A DNA stretch of 64,000 bases from Xanthobacteraceae bacterium (GTDB lineage Bacteria > Pseudomonadota > Alphaproteobacteria > Rhizobiales > Xanthobacteraceae), in assembly GCA_019635585.1 (NCBI GenBank), contig JAHBZE010000002.1:186001-250000 (forward strand), in the 5' to 3' direction. The position numbers were made by a program, and so were the translations under genes. This document shows positions 35,615-42,849 of the stretch, in pieces (positions within the stretch are counted from its first letter, which is position 1; every line of letters begins with the position of its first letter). The notes under the pieces are model-generated. The model was given only the letters and a program-made list of their open reading frames with translations. It made no database searches and was not told the origin of the DNA.

Positions 35615-35731
35615 GAATCGCCCCGCTCCCGTATTTCCTCGTATGGGGCCTCTTCCGGCAGGCGGCGTCAATAGAAATGGCCCTTTTCGGGGCAAATCGT
35701 CCCCGCTGTGGCGTACAGGCCACAAAAGCAA

Positions 35732-35766
35732 AAGGGGCCGGCGCTTCTGACGTCGCCGGTCCCCTT
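35732..35766 (-). terminator. Terminator of the Sel1 gene
   Basis: AAGGGGCCGGCG pairs with CGCCGGTCCCCTT across a 10-base loop with one bulge. On the minus strand TTTTGCTTTTG follows. It stands 55 bases after the stop of the Sel1 protein gene. Confidence 0.75.
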
Positions 35767-35820
35767 CCACGAACAGCCCCCGCCCCAAAACCCCAACGGA
35801 AGGCCGCTATGTGATCTCGC

Positions 35821-36084
35821 TTAGTGGCTGGTCATCCATTCGCGCGCCGCGCGCTGGGCAACCGCGATCTCGTCCGCATTCATGTCGGCGGCGAGTTCCT
35901 GCCGGCAGGTGACCGCGTCGCGGTTGCCGCGGGCAGCCGCAAGGTTGAACCACTTGTGGGCCGCGATCTTGTCCGCATCGACCTCGCGCCCATAGGCGTA
36001 GGCCAGGCCCAGCTGATAAAAAATGTCCCCGGCCATGTTGGCCTGGCCGATTGCCGCCACCTCGAGTTCGAGAAGCCGCGCCAT
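35821..36084 (-). CDS. Small Sel1-repeat protein
   Basis: The 87-residue protein contains one Sel1-like helical repeat (FYQLGLAYAYGREVDADKIA then AHKWFNLAAARGNRDAV) and a C-terminal helix DEIAVAQRAAREWM. Proteins of this size and motif order are common in Rhizobiales, but I know of no assigned function; Sel1 repeats usually mediate protein contacts. The ATG at 36084 gives the family-like start MARLLELEV and follows GGAG at 8 bases. An ATG at 36144 is in frame but its GGGG is too close. Confidence 0.8.
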   Translation of the reverse strand: MARLLELEVAAIGQANMAGDIFYQLGLAYAYGREVDADKIAAHKWFNLAAARGNRDAVTCRQELAADMNADEIAVAQRAAREWMTSH

Positions 36085-36460
36085 CTGTCCGTCTCCCGTC
36101 CGTTCTTTCGCGGCTTGGTTCGCCGCTTGTGTCCCAACGGACATTTCCCCTGTCCGTGACGCGTAAGATGCAGGAGGAATTTGAATCGCATCCTAAGCAT
36201 CAGGCTGAATGAAAACTGAACAAAATCAGCAGCTTGGGGGAATTCTGGAATTCATTAAGCAAGCAAAGGCTTGCGCCGCCTGATCTCGCCCGATCGCGGA
36301 AAGCATTCGGAAAGGCTGCCGCTTGAGGCTTCGGTCACCATCCGAAATGGAAGGTGATTCAAATTCGGGCGATCGGATTGCGGCTGCGCCTTACTCAGGC
36401 CCAATCCGGCACTATCTGTGTCACATAGCCTTCATCATTCAACGGAAGCACGACAGCGAC
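36085..36460. other. Gene-free divergent intergenic region
   Basis: These 376 bases separate the Sel1 gene (minus) from the DUF2147 gene (plus). Open frames here are short and lack a ribosome site. I see no clear promoter boxes, repeats or terminators. Confidence 0.5.
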
Positions 36461-36877
36461 ATGAAACTCGCCCGCCTCGCCCTTTTGGCCGCGCTCTGCG
36501 CCTTCGCCGCCCCCTCATTCGCACAGGACGCCAACAAGGTTTCCGGAACCTGGCAGAGCCAGAGCGGCATCACCCGCGTGAAAGTCCGGCCCTGTGGCGT
36601 TGCGCTCTGCGCCCATGTCGTTTGGCAGCAGAGCCCGTCGAAGGACGTGCACAACCCGGACCCGGCTAAGCGCGAGCGCCCGATCGTCGGCCTGCAGCTC
36701 GTCTCCGACATGAAGCCGGTCGGCCCCGACGAATGGAGCGGCGCGATCTACAACTACGAGGACGGCAAGACCTATCAGGGCAAGGTCAAGGTCGTGAATG
36801 CGAGCGCGATCCAGATCGGCGGCTGCGTGATGGGCGGCATGATCTGCCAGTCGAAGACCTGGACCAAAGTGGATTGA
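36461..36877 (+). CDS. DUF2147 exported protein
   Basis: The 138-residue precursor has a signal peptide ending SFA near residue 22, then the DUF2147 domain: SGTWQSQSGITRVKVRPCG, WSGAIYNYEDGKTYQGKVKV and GGCVMGGMICQSKTWTKV. Two cysteine pairs (PCGVALC, GCVMGGMIC) probably form disulfides in the periplasm. The family is lipocalin-like in predicted shape but lacks an established function. A paralogue follows at 36997. The start at 36461 opens the signal peptide; the longer frame upstream is not supported. Confidence 0.85.
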   Translation: MKLARLALLAALCAFAAPSFAQDANKVSGTWQSQSGITRVKVRPCGVALCAHVVWQQSPSKDVHNPDPAKRERPIVGLQLVSDMKPVGPDEWSGAIYNYEDGKTYQGKVKVVNASAIQIGGCVMGGMICQSKTWTKVD

Positions 36878-36917
36878 CGAAGTTCCTGCCGACGCTACGG
36901 CAACGAGAGATTTTTCG

Positions 36918-36946
36918 AGCGGGGCCGTAGCGCCCCGCTTTTGTTT
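36918..36946 (+). terminator. Terminator after the first DUF2147 gene
   Basis: An 8-bp stem AGCGGGGC/GCCCCGCT with a 6-base loop is followed by TTTTGTTT on the plus strand, 40 bases after the stop codon. The second DUF2147 gene therefore probably has its own promoter or relies on read-through. Confidence 0.75.
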
Positions 36947-36996
36947 AGGCGCATCGCATGCTTACGATGCGCAATAACAAAAACGCCGGAGGTAAC

Positions 36997-37401
36997 ATGA
37001 AACTGAAATTCGCCCTCGCCGCCTTGCTGCTCGCGATCTTTGTCGTTCCCTCTTCCGCGCAGGATGCGAGCGGAACCTGGCTCACCGCGTCCGGCGAGAC
37101 GCGCGTTCGCATCGCGCCCTGCGGTGCGGGTCTTTGCGGCACTATCGTCTGGGTGAAAAATACCGGCGCGAAGGATGAGCACAATCCAAACGCCGCGCTC
37201 AAATCGCGTGGCCTCGTCGGCGTCAACATGATCCAGATGAAGGCCGCCGGCGACAAGAAGTGGAGCGGCACGCTTTACAATCCGCAGGATGGTAAGACCT
37301 ATTCCGGATCGCTGACGCACATTGATGCGAACACCCTCTCGCTATCCGGCTGCGTCGCCGGCATCTTCTGCAAGTCGCAGAACTGGACGCGCGTGAACTG
37401 A
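36997..37401 (+). CDS. DUF2147 exported protein (paralogue)
   Basis: The 134-residue precursor has a signal peptide ending SSA near residue 20 and the same domain as the gene before it: SGTWLTASGETRVRIAPCG, WSGTLYNPQDGKTYSGSLTH and GCVAGIFCKSQNWTRVN. GGAGG stands 4 bases before the ATG. The two proteins are clearly paralogous from the shared motifs and cysteine pattern. The stop overlaps the next start by one base (TGATG), so the following gene is probably translated with it. Role unknown. Confidence 0.87.
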   Translation: MKLKFALAALLLAIFVVPSSAQDASGTWLTASGETRVRIAPCGAGLCGTIVWVKNTGAKDEHNPNAALKSRGLVGVNMIQMKAAGDKKWSGTLYNPQDGKTYSGSLTHIDANTLSLSGCVAGIFCKSQNWTRVN

Positions 37402-37718
37402 TGTTCGTTTCGCTTGCAAAAAGCGCCGCGGGCGCGGCTGTCGCGCTCGCGGTTTTTGTTTCTCCTTCGTTTGCCTGCGACAAGGCCGCCTCGGCCGACC
37501 GCATCAGCGGAGCGGTGAAGAGCGGCGACGTACAGCGCCCGACCCGCGTCTCGGAAGGCTTCGCGGTGGAAGTGAGCGAGAAATTTTGGAACGGCGCGGA
37601 CGACAAGCGCAAACAGGAACTCGCGGCTGACGTCGCCTGCGCGATCGGCACCGAAACCGTGAGCTTCACGCGCGACCGCGATATCCTGAAAACCTACCGC
37701 GGCGGCAAGCCGCAATAG
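37401..37718 (+). CDS. Small exported protein of unknown function
   Basis: The 105-residue protein has a hydrophobic signal sequence ending SFA before a cysteine (Cys26), a second cysteine in VACAIG, and a mixed polar domain. The lone ACDK context is not a clear lipobox. It begins one base inside the stop codon of the upstream DUF2147 gene and ends 2 bases from the convergent anti-sigma gene. I do not recognise the family. The tight coupling suggests it works with the DUF2147 protein. Confidence 0.6.
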   Translation: MFVSLAKSAAGAAVALAVFVSPSFACDKAASADRISGAVKSGDVQRPTRVSEGFAVEVSEKFWNGADDKRKQELAADVACAIGTETVSFTRDRDILKTYRGGKPQ

Positions 37719-37720
37719 CG

Positions 37721-38434
37721 CTAGAGCCTCGGCAGCGCGCCGAAACCTTTGACGAGTACCGGCCCCGTCGGCCGGTTGGTCGGCGAACCGCCTTCCGGCT
37801 CGAGCGTAATTTCGTAAATCTGCTGCTGACCTGCCGGCAAATCGGAACGATGGAACAGCGCCTGCCGCGTGCGGTCGATCAGGCCGACCGAGATCGGGCC
37901 TTTCTCCTTGTCCCAGAGCGTCCAGACTTGCAGCGTCTTTCCCTTCGGCACCTCGAAATCACGGATCGGAATGACGTTGATGCTGCCGTTGTAATGCACT
38001 TCGGCGATGGCACCGGGTTGTCCGTCGGGCGTCAGCATCACGGCAACGATGCGCGGTTGCGGCGTCGCCCTGCCGGCGAGCAATCCGACCGCGACGGCGA
38101 GAACGAGGCTTGCGATCGCGCCAGCAAAACTGGTGCCGCGCCAGAAGCCTAGACTTTCCCAGAGGCGTTCGCTGAAGCGTGGCCCTGTTTGCGTCGCCGC
38201 TCGCTTTCCGCCGAGCGCACTTTCGATCTTCGGCCATAACGTTGGCGGCACATCCTTCGGCATGACGCCGTTGTCGATGTCGATGAAGCGCTCCTGCCAA
38301 TAAGAGACATGTTCGCGCAATAGTGGCTCACGCGAAATTCGACGCTCGAAAGCATCGCGCTCCGCGCCGTCGAGTACGCCGAGCACGTATTCGCCCGCAA
38401 GCAACAAGTCTTCCGCTTTCTCGTTCGGGATCAT
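37721..38434 (-). CDS. Anti-sigma factor, RskA-like
   Basis: The 237-residue protein has an N-terminal cytoplasmic sigma-binding domain (ADLLLAGEYVLGVLDG-like, EDLLLAGEYVLGVLDGAERD), one membrane helix near residues 103-124, and a C-terminal periplasmic RskA domain (AEVHYNGSINVIPIRDFEVP, GKTLQVWTLWDKEKGPISVG). It is expected to hold the ECF sigma factor encoded immediately upstream at the membrane until released by proteolysis. It lacks the zinc-finger HxxxCxxC motif. The ATG at 38434 overlaps the sigma stop by 4 bases; a GTG three codons earlier is less likely. Confidence 0.88.
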   Translation of the reverse strand: MIPNEKAEDLLLAGEYVLGVLDGAERDAFERRISREPLLREHVSYWQERFIDIDNGVMPKDVPPTLWPKIESALGGKRAATQTGPRFSERLWESLGFWRGTSFAGAIASLVLAVAVGLLAGRATPQPRIVAVMLTPDGQPGAIAEVHYNGSINVIPIRDFEVPKGKTLQVWTLWDKEKGPISVGLIDRTRQALFHRSDLPAGQQQIYEITLEPEGGSPTNRPTGPVLVKGFGALPRL

Positions 38435-38973
38435 GCCATGCACTCCCGTAGCGCGATCAGGCTCCGTCTGAGCCAGGATTTCGTGGTGCCGAGCGGTACT
38501 TTCAGTTTTGCGGCGATTTCGCCATGCGACAAGCCTTCGACGAAGGCGAGTAAGACGCCCTGCCGCCGGCGCGGTTCGAGTTCATCGAGGCAACGCTTCA
38601 AAGCGCTATTATTCGCGAGCCGCTCGAAAGCGTTTTCCGAATCCGCATCGGCATCAACCGCTGCGTCAAGCACATCCTGCTCGGTCGGCATCTCGCGGCT
38701 GCTGTCGCGCAGCATATTGAGCGAACGATTGCGCACGATCTGAAAAATCCACGCACGGCCCGAGCCGATGGAAGGATCGAAGCGCGCGGCGTTCCGCCAG
38801 ATTGCCACGAAGGACTCCTGCACGACTTCTTCGGCAAGTTCGCGCCGTTTCACGATCCTCGCAGCGATACCGATCATCGCTCCGGCTTCCCGCCGGTAAA
38901 TCTCCTGCAAGGCGGCGCGGTCGCCACGTCCGCAGGCGACAATCAGAGCCGAGTGGTCGATGGTTTCGCTCAC
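38431..38973 (-). CDS. ECF RNA polymerase sigma factor
   Basis: The 180-residue protein has sigma region 2 (YRREAGAMIGIAARIVKRRE, AEEVVQESFVAIWRNAARFD, GRAWIFQIVRNRSLNMLRD) and region 4 (CLDELEPRRRQGVLLAFVEG, LSHGEIAAKLKVPLGTTKSW). It is co-transcribed with its RskA-like anti-sigma factor. I place the start at GTG 38973, which gives a normal length. An ATG at 39078 with GGAG 6 bases upstream would add 35 residues without resemblance to sigma factors and is the alternative. The divergent DUF4394 gene is a candidate target. Confidence 0.9.
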   Translation of the reverse strand: MSETIDHSALIVACGRGDRAALQEIYRREAGAMIGIAARIVKRRELAEEVVQESFVAIWRNAARFDPSIGSGRAWIFQIVRNRSLNMLRDSSREMPTEQDVLDAAVDADADSENAFERLANNSALKRCLDELEPRRRQGVLLAFVEGLSHGEIAAKLKVPLGTTKSWLRRSLIALRECMA

Positions 38974-39234
38974 GCAGGACGTTCCAAAGCGTTGCAACGC
39001 GTTCGCACGCGACGTAGCGTCGGCGCAGTTCCCGTCAACATTTGTAGCCCACGATGGGACCGCCGCACCAGCGCTCATCCTTGTCTCCGTTCCCCGTAAG
39101 AACACGGGAAACGGCGGAACCGATGCACGCCGCCAACTATTTTGTGCCGGCTGCATCCGCCGCTTCGCCCGTGGTGTTCCCCGCCTGAGAGCCCCCGCTC
39201 TCGCAACGACAGAACACCACCGAGGGAGTCAAAC

Positions 39235-40005
39235 ATGTTCCATCGCAGTACACTACTTGCCGCCGCGCTCGCGGCAGGAAGCTTGAGCCTTGCTTCGGCC
39301 GCTTCCGCCCAGACCATCGTAACGCTTTCCAACAACGCGCTCACCATGATCGACGCGAAATCGATGAAAACGACCGCCACCGTGAAGATCGACGGCGGCA
39401 CCGTGATCGGCATCGATGTCCGTCCCGCCGACGGCCAGATTTACGGCGTCACGTCGAACGGCTGGATCGTCACCATCGATCCGAAGTCCGGCAAGCTAAC
39501 GCAAAAGGCGGAAATGTCGGTCAAACTGAAGAATACGGCGAATGCGACCGTGGACTTCAATCCGGCCGCCGATCGTCTCCGCGTAATGTCGCCTGATGGC
39601 ACCAACCTCCGTGTCAATGTCGACGATGGTAAGGTGATCGAAGACGGCACGCTGAAATTCGCTGAAAGCGATATGCACAAAGGCGAGAAGCCGAATGTGG
39701 TCGCGGCCGCCTACACCAACAGCATTAAGGGCACCAAAGAAACCGCGCTCTACGACATCGACGCCACGATCGGCGCGCTCTTACGGCAAGCTCCCCCGAA
39801 CGACGGCGTACTGAACGCGGTCGGCAAACTCGGCTTCAAGATCAACGGCCCGGTCGCCTTCAACATCGTCGCCAAGGGCGAAGGCGAAAACGAAGCATGG
39901 CTCGCGAACGGCGGCACGCTCTACAAGGTCGATCTGAAAACCGGCAAGGCAACACCCGCCGGCAAGCTTCCGGCTGGCGTCACGGACATCGCCTTTCTGA
40001 ACTGA
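39235..40005 (+). CDS. Exported DUF4394 protein
   Basis: The 256-residue precursor has a signal peptide (cleavage after ASA near residue 25) and a repetitive beta structure likely to be propeller-like (GTVIGIDVRPADGQIYGVTS, ATVDFNPAADRLRVMSPDG, TNLRVNVDDGKV). These features match DUF4394, whose function is not known to me. GAGGGAG precedes the ATG. It is divergent from the sigma/anti-sigma pair. A small perfect hairpin GAGAGC-CCCC-GCTCTC lies at 39187-39202 in its leader. Regulation by the neighbouring ECF factor is an inference from position. Confidence 0.85.
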   Translation: MFHRSTLLAAALAAGSLSLASAASAQTIVTLSNNALTMIDAKSMKTTATVKIDGGTVIGIDVRPADGQIYGVTSNGWIVTIDPKSGKLTQKAEMSVKLKNTANATVDFNPAADRLRVMSPDGTNLRVNVDDGKVIEDGTLKFAESDMHKGEKPNVVAAAYTNSIKGTKETALYDIDATIGALLRQAPPNDGVLNAVGKLGFKINGPVAFNIVAKGEGENEAWLANGGTLYKVDLKTGKATPAGKLPAGVTDIAFLN

Positions 40006-40039
40006 AAAACCGAACTTCCTCCTGCATGAGGAAAACTTG

Positions 40040-40095
40040 CCGGCCGCGGGGTCTTCCCACCCATCCCCCGATCTCGCGGCCGGTCTTCTTATTTT
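40040..40095 (+). terminator. Terminator of the DUF4394 gene
   Basis: A 9-bp perfect stem CCGGCCGCG/CGCGGCCGG encloses a 26-base loop and is followed by TCTTCTTATTTT. The tail overlaps the 3' end of the convergent GST gene. Confidence 0.7.
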
Positions 40096-40871
40096 CGCGC
40101 GCCTTGCCTGAACAGGAGATCGAACGCTGCCTTGTCTTTGGTGACGTCAATCACGGTCGAAGGGTCCGGCTTGATCGCCATGCCACGCACGACCGCGGGC
40201 CGCGCCATGACGCGGGCCAGCCACGCCTTCACATTCGGAAACTCATTCGGGTCCTGCCCTTGCCGCTCCCACGGCCTGGTCCAGCCGACGCAGGCCATGT
40301 CGGCAATGGAATACTCCCCGCAAATGTATCTGCGGCCCTCGAGCTTGCGCTCGAGTACGCCGTAGAGGCGGCGGCATTCGTTGGTGTAGCGCTCGATGGC
40401 GTAGGGAATTTTCTCGGGCGCATAGAGCCGGAAATGATGGGCCTGCCCAGCCATCGGACCTAAGCCCGCCATCTGCCAGAACAGCCACTCGTCGACCTCG
40501 ACGCGCTTGCGTTCGTCCTTCGGATAGAACTTGCCGGTCTTGCGGCCAAGATACTGAAGGATCGCGCCCGACTCGAACACGGAGATCGGTTTACCTCCGG
40601 GTCCGTTCGGATCGACGATCGCCGGCATCCGGTTGTTCGGGGCGATCTTGAGAAAGTCGGGCTTGAACTGGTCGCCCTTGCCGATGTTCACAAAGTGCAC
40701 GTTGTAGGGCAGCGCACATTCTTCGAGCATTATCGAAATCTTCCAGCCGTTCGGCGTCCCCCAATAATAGAGATCGATCGGCTTCTGTTTCGAGGCAGCG
40801 GCTTTACGTAACGGCTTCGAAACTTTCTTCGACCGTTTCGCGGCCGGCTTCTTTTTAGACTTACGAGCCAT
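40089..40871 (-). CDS. Glutathione S-transferase, YfcG/Nu-like, with basic N-terminal extension
   Basis: The 260-residue protein has a thioredoxin-fold N domain (IDLYYWGTPNGWKISIMLEE, APNNRMPAIVDPNG, SVFESGAILQYLG) typical of YfcG-type GSTs that reduce disulfides with glutathione, and the helical C domain (ICGEYSIADMACVGWTRPW). The first 30 residues are Lys/Arg/Ala-rich and absent from YfcG; they could bind nucleic acid or membrane, or the true start could be later, but no other ATG precedes the fold. It is divergent from the Lys/Thr-rich exported protein at 41038. Confidence 0.88.
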   Translation of the reverse strand: MARKSKKKPAAKRSKKVSKPLRKAAASKQKPIDLYYWGTPNGWKISIMLEECALPYNVHFVNIGKGDQFKPDFLKIAPNNRMPAIVDPNGPGGKPISVFESGAILQYLGRKTGKFYPKDERKRVEVDEWLFWQMAGLGPMAGQAHHFRLYAPEKIPYAIERYTNECRRLYGVLERKLEGRRYICGEYSIADMACVGWTRPWERQGQDPNEFPNVKAWLARVMARPAVVRGMAIKPDPSTVIDVTKDKAAFDLLFRQGARK

Positions 40872-41037
40872 CAGAGGTACTCCGCTCCATTCAGCATCCG
40901 TTCAGGGCGAACATGGCCGTCTGGAGTATGCCGCCGATCCGGAAGCGGCAACATGCGGAAGGGCAATGCTGCCCCGCATGTTTTCGGCGGCGTAATCGGG
41001 TGTATGCTTCCGGCACCCAAATTTGGGAGGAAACTCC

Positions 41038-41382
41038 ATGTTGAAGAAATTGATCCTTTCCCTGGCCCTTCTGGGCTTCTTTGGTGCCGTGACGCTGCCT
41101 TCCTATACGGCCGCGCAGACTACGACCGAAGATACGAAGACCAAGAAAACCAAGACGACGAAGACGAAAAAGAAAGAAGAGAAGGCCGATACCAAGGCCG
41201 ACGACCAGAAAACCAAAACCACCACGACGAAGAAGAAAGCGCCGACTGCGAAGCAACTCGCGGCGCGCAAGAAGTTCGCGGATTGCGCGCACTCCTGGGG
41301 CGACCACAAGAAGGCGACCGGCGAGAAGACGCGCAAGCAATACAATGCCTACATGTCGAAGTGCCTGAAGAAAGAGAACTGA
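41038..41382 (+). CDS. Exported Lys/Thr-rich protein with PsiF-like C terminus
   Basis: The 114-residue precursor has a signal peptide (residues 1-26, ending YTAA), a low-complexity linker of about 45 residues made mostly of Lys, Thr, Asp and Glu, and a C-terminal segment (KKFADCAHSWGDHKKATGEK, then YMSKCLKK) whose two cysteines match a single PsiF-type repeat. PsiF is a phosphate-starvation protein of unknown activity in enterobacteria. GGGAGGAAACTCC precedes the ATG at 41038. It ends in a strong terminator and is probably monocistronic. Confidence 0.78.
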   Translation: MLKKLILSLALLGFFGAVTLPSYTAAQTTTEDTKTKKTKTTKTKKKEEKADTKADDQKTKTTTTKKKAPTAKQLAARKKFADCAHSWGDHKKATGEKTRKQYNAYMSKCLKKEN

Positions 41383-41405
41383 ACCTCCCATCTCTTTCCA
41401 ACCTG

Positions 41406-41444
41406 CATCCGGCGAGGTACCCCCTCGCCGGATGTTTTCTTTTC
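41406..41444 (+). terminator. Terminator of the PsiF-like gene
   Basis: A perfect 12-bp stem CATCCGGCGAGG/CCTCGCCGGATG with a 5-base loop is followed by TTTTCTTTTC on the plus strand. It is the longest perfect terminator stem in the window. Confidence 0.9.
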
Positions 41445-41456
41445 GGGGCCTGAGCG

Positions 41457-42149
41457 ATGAGCGAATTCCGGATCGGCTTTCTGTTGTTTCCGAACATCAC
41501 GCAACTCGACCTCACTGGTCCACATGAAGTGCTGTCGAAACTGCCGGGCGCCAAAGTTCACCTGATCTGGAAGACGCTCGAACCTGTGAAAGCCGTCGGC
41601 GGATTGACGATCCTGCCCGACACGACGCTTGCGAATTGCCCGCAACTCGATTTGATCTGCGTGCCCGGCGGTCCGGGCATGACTGCGCTCATGCTGGACC
41701 AAGACGTGCTCGCTTTCCTGCGCAAGCAGGCGGAAGGCGCGCGCTACATCACCTCCGTCTGCACCGGCTCGCTGGTCCTCGGCGCTGCCGGGCTGCTGAA
41801 AGGCAAGAAGGCCGCGACGCACTGGACCGCGATGGACGTGCTGCCCGCGCTCGGCGCAACCCCGGTCGAGGAACGCGTAGTGATCGACGGCAATCTCATC
41901 ACCGGCGGCGGCGTCACCGCCGGCATCGACTTCGGCTTGAAGGTCGCAGCTGAAGTGGCAGGAGAAGAAGTCGCGAAGCAAATTCAGTTGCAGATCGAAT
42001 ATGACCCCGCGCCGCCGTTCGACAGCGGCCATCCGCGCTCGGCCGATCCGGCGCTCGTGGAGAAGCTCACGAAATTCGCGGAGCCTATGACGAACGAGCG
42101 CCGCAAGAATGCGGCGCTCGCAGCGGAAAAGCTCGCAAAGAAATCTTAG
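41457..42149 (+). CDS. DJ-1/PfpI family protein, isonitrile hydratase-like
   Basis: The 230-residue protein has the DJ-1/PfpI fold with a nucleophile elbow SVCTGSLVLGAAGLL (Cys102, Thr103) and LDLTGPHEV (Asp18). Known isonitrile hydratase InhA of Pseudomonas uses an equivalent Asp-Cys-Thr set to hydrate isonitriles to N-formamides. The HWTAMDVL and GGGVTAGIDFGL segments also fit that branch, which includes the non-DNA-binding parts of AraC-like regulators. There is no helix-turn-helix. The gene overlaps the convergent GST gene by 4 bases. The physiological substrate is unknown. Confidence 0.85.
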   Translation: MSEFRIGFLLFPNITQLDLTGPHEVLSKLPGAKVHLIWKTLEPVKAVGGLTILPDTTLANCPQLDLICVPGGPGMTALMLDQDVLAFLRKQAEGARYITSVCTGSLVLGAAGLLKGKKAATHWTAMDVLPALGATPVEERVVIDGNLITGGGVTAGIDFGLKVAAEVAGEEVAKQIQLQIEYDPAPPFDSGHPRSADPALVEKLTKFAEPMTNERRKNAALAAEKLAKKS

Positions 42150-42772
42150 GAGCGCGACGCCGAAGGAATGACGTCAGTCGGCTTGCCATAACCCGGCAAC
42201 GCTTCGACCCGCGCCTTCCACGCCGAGATGCCCGGATACTTGGAAAGATCGAAGCCGCCGTCGGCCGCGTAATAGATACCGGAATAAACCGAAATATCCG
42301 CGATCGTCGGTTTGCCGAGCGCAAGCCACTCGTTCTTCGCAAGATGGCTTTCGAGCGCGCCAAGGCCCGCCTCGCCTTCCTGCTTATAAGCATCGACTAC
42401 CGCCGGTTCGGCCTTGCGGAAGCCTAGCGTATAGGCGCGCGAGCGGAACAAACCCGGACACAGCCGGTCGAAGTCCCAGAACATCCATTCGTTGATATGC
42501 GCGCGCTCGACGGCACTCTTGCCGCCGAATTTGCCGGTCTTCTCGGCGAGATATTCGAGGATCGCGCTCGACTGAATGATTGTGTCGTCACCGTCCTGCA
42601 CGCAGGGCACCTGACCGAAACGGCTCTTCGCTTTGTATTCGGGTTTCTGTCCGCCGCCGTTCGGAAGATCGACGATCTCGAAAGCGAACGGCTCCTTCAT
42701 CAGCGCAAGCGCAAGACCGACACGATAGGAAGGGCCCGAGCGCGGATGCGCGTAGAAAGTGATCTTCGACAT
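42146..42772 (-). CDS. Glutathione S-transferase family protein
   Basis: The 208-residue protein has a GST N domain (KITFYAHPRSGPSYRVGLAL, FGQVPCVQDGDDTIIQSSAI) and an all-helical C domain (INEWMFWDFDRL, LALGKPTIADISVYSG). The catalytic residue is probably the serine or tyrosine in SGPSYRV. It differs from the YfcG-like GST at 40089 in sequence and lacks the basic extension, so it is a separate subfamily. Substrate unknown. It lies 77 bases downstream of the MFS gene on the same strand and could be co-transcribed. Confidence 0.88.
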   Translation of the reverse strand: MSKITFYAHPRSGPSYRVGLALALMKEPFAFEIVDLPNGGGQKPEYKAKSRFGQVPCVQDGDDTIIQSSAILEYLAEKTGKFGGKSAVERAHINEWMFWDFDRLCPGLFRSRAYTLGFRKAEPAVVDAYKQEGEAGLGALESHLAKNEWLALGKPTIADISVYSGIYYAADGGFDLSKYPGISAWKARVEALPGYGKPTDVIPSASRS

Positions 42773-42849
42773 TGGCGTATTATTCCCCGTAAGGACGGCA
42801 TTGGCGCCGTCGCGGAACGAAACCTATCTGGCGGCATGCAATTGTCGAG

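Noticed and set aside
39040-39234. ECF-type promoter before the DUF4394 gene
   Set aside because: Several GGAAC-like strings occur, but none has a convincing partner box at fixed spacing, so no site is annotated.
40955-40982. GGAAG-N17-TGTT upstream of the PsiF-like gene as a fourth EcfG promoter
   Set aside because: Two mismatches to the consensus (GGAAG, TGTT); too weak to claim.
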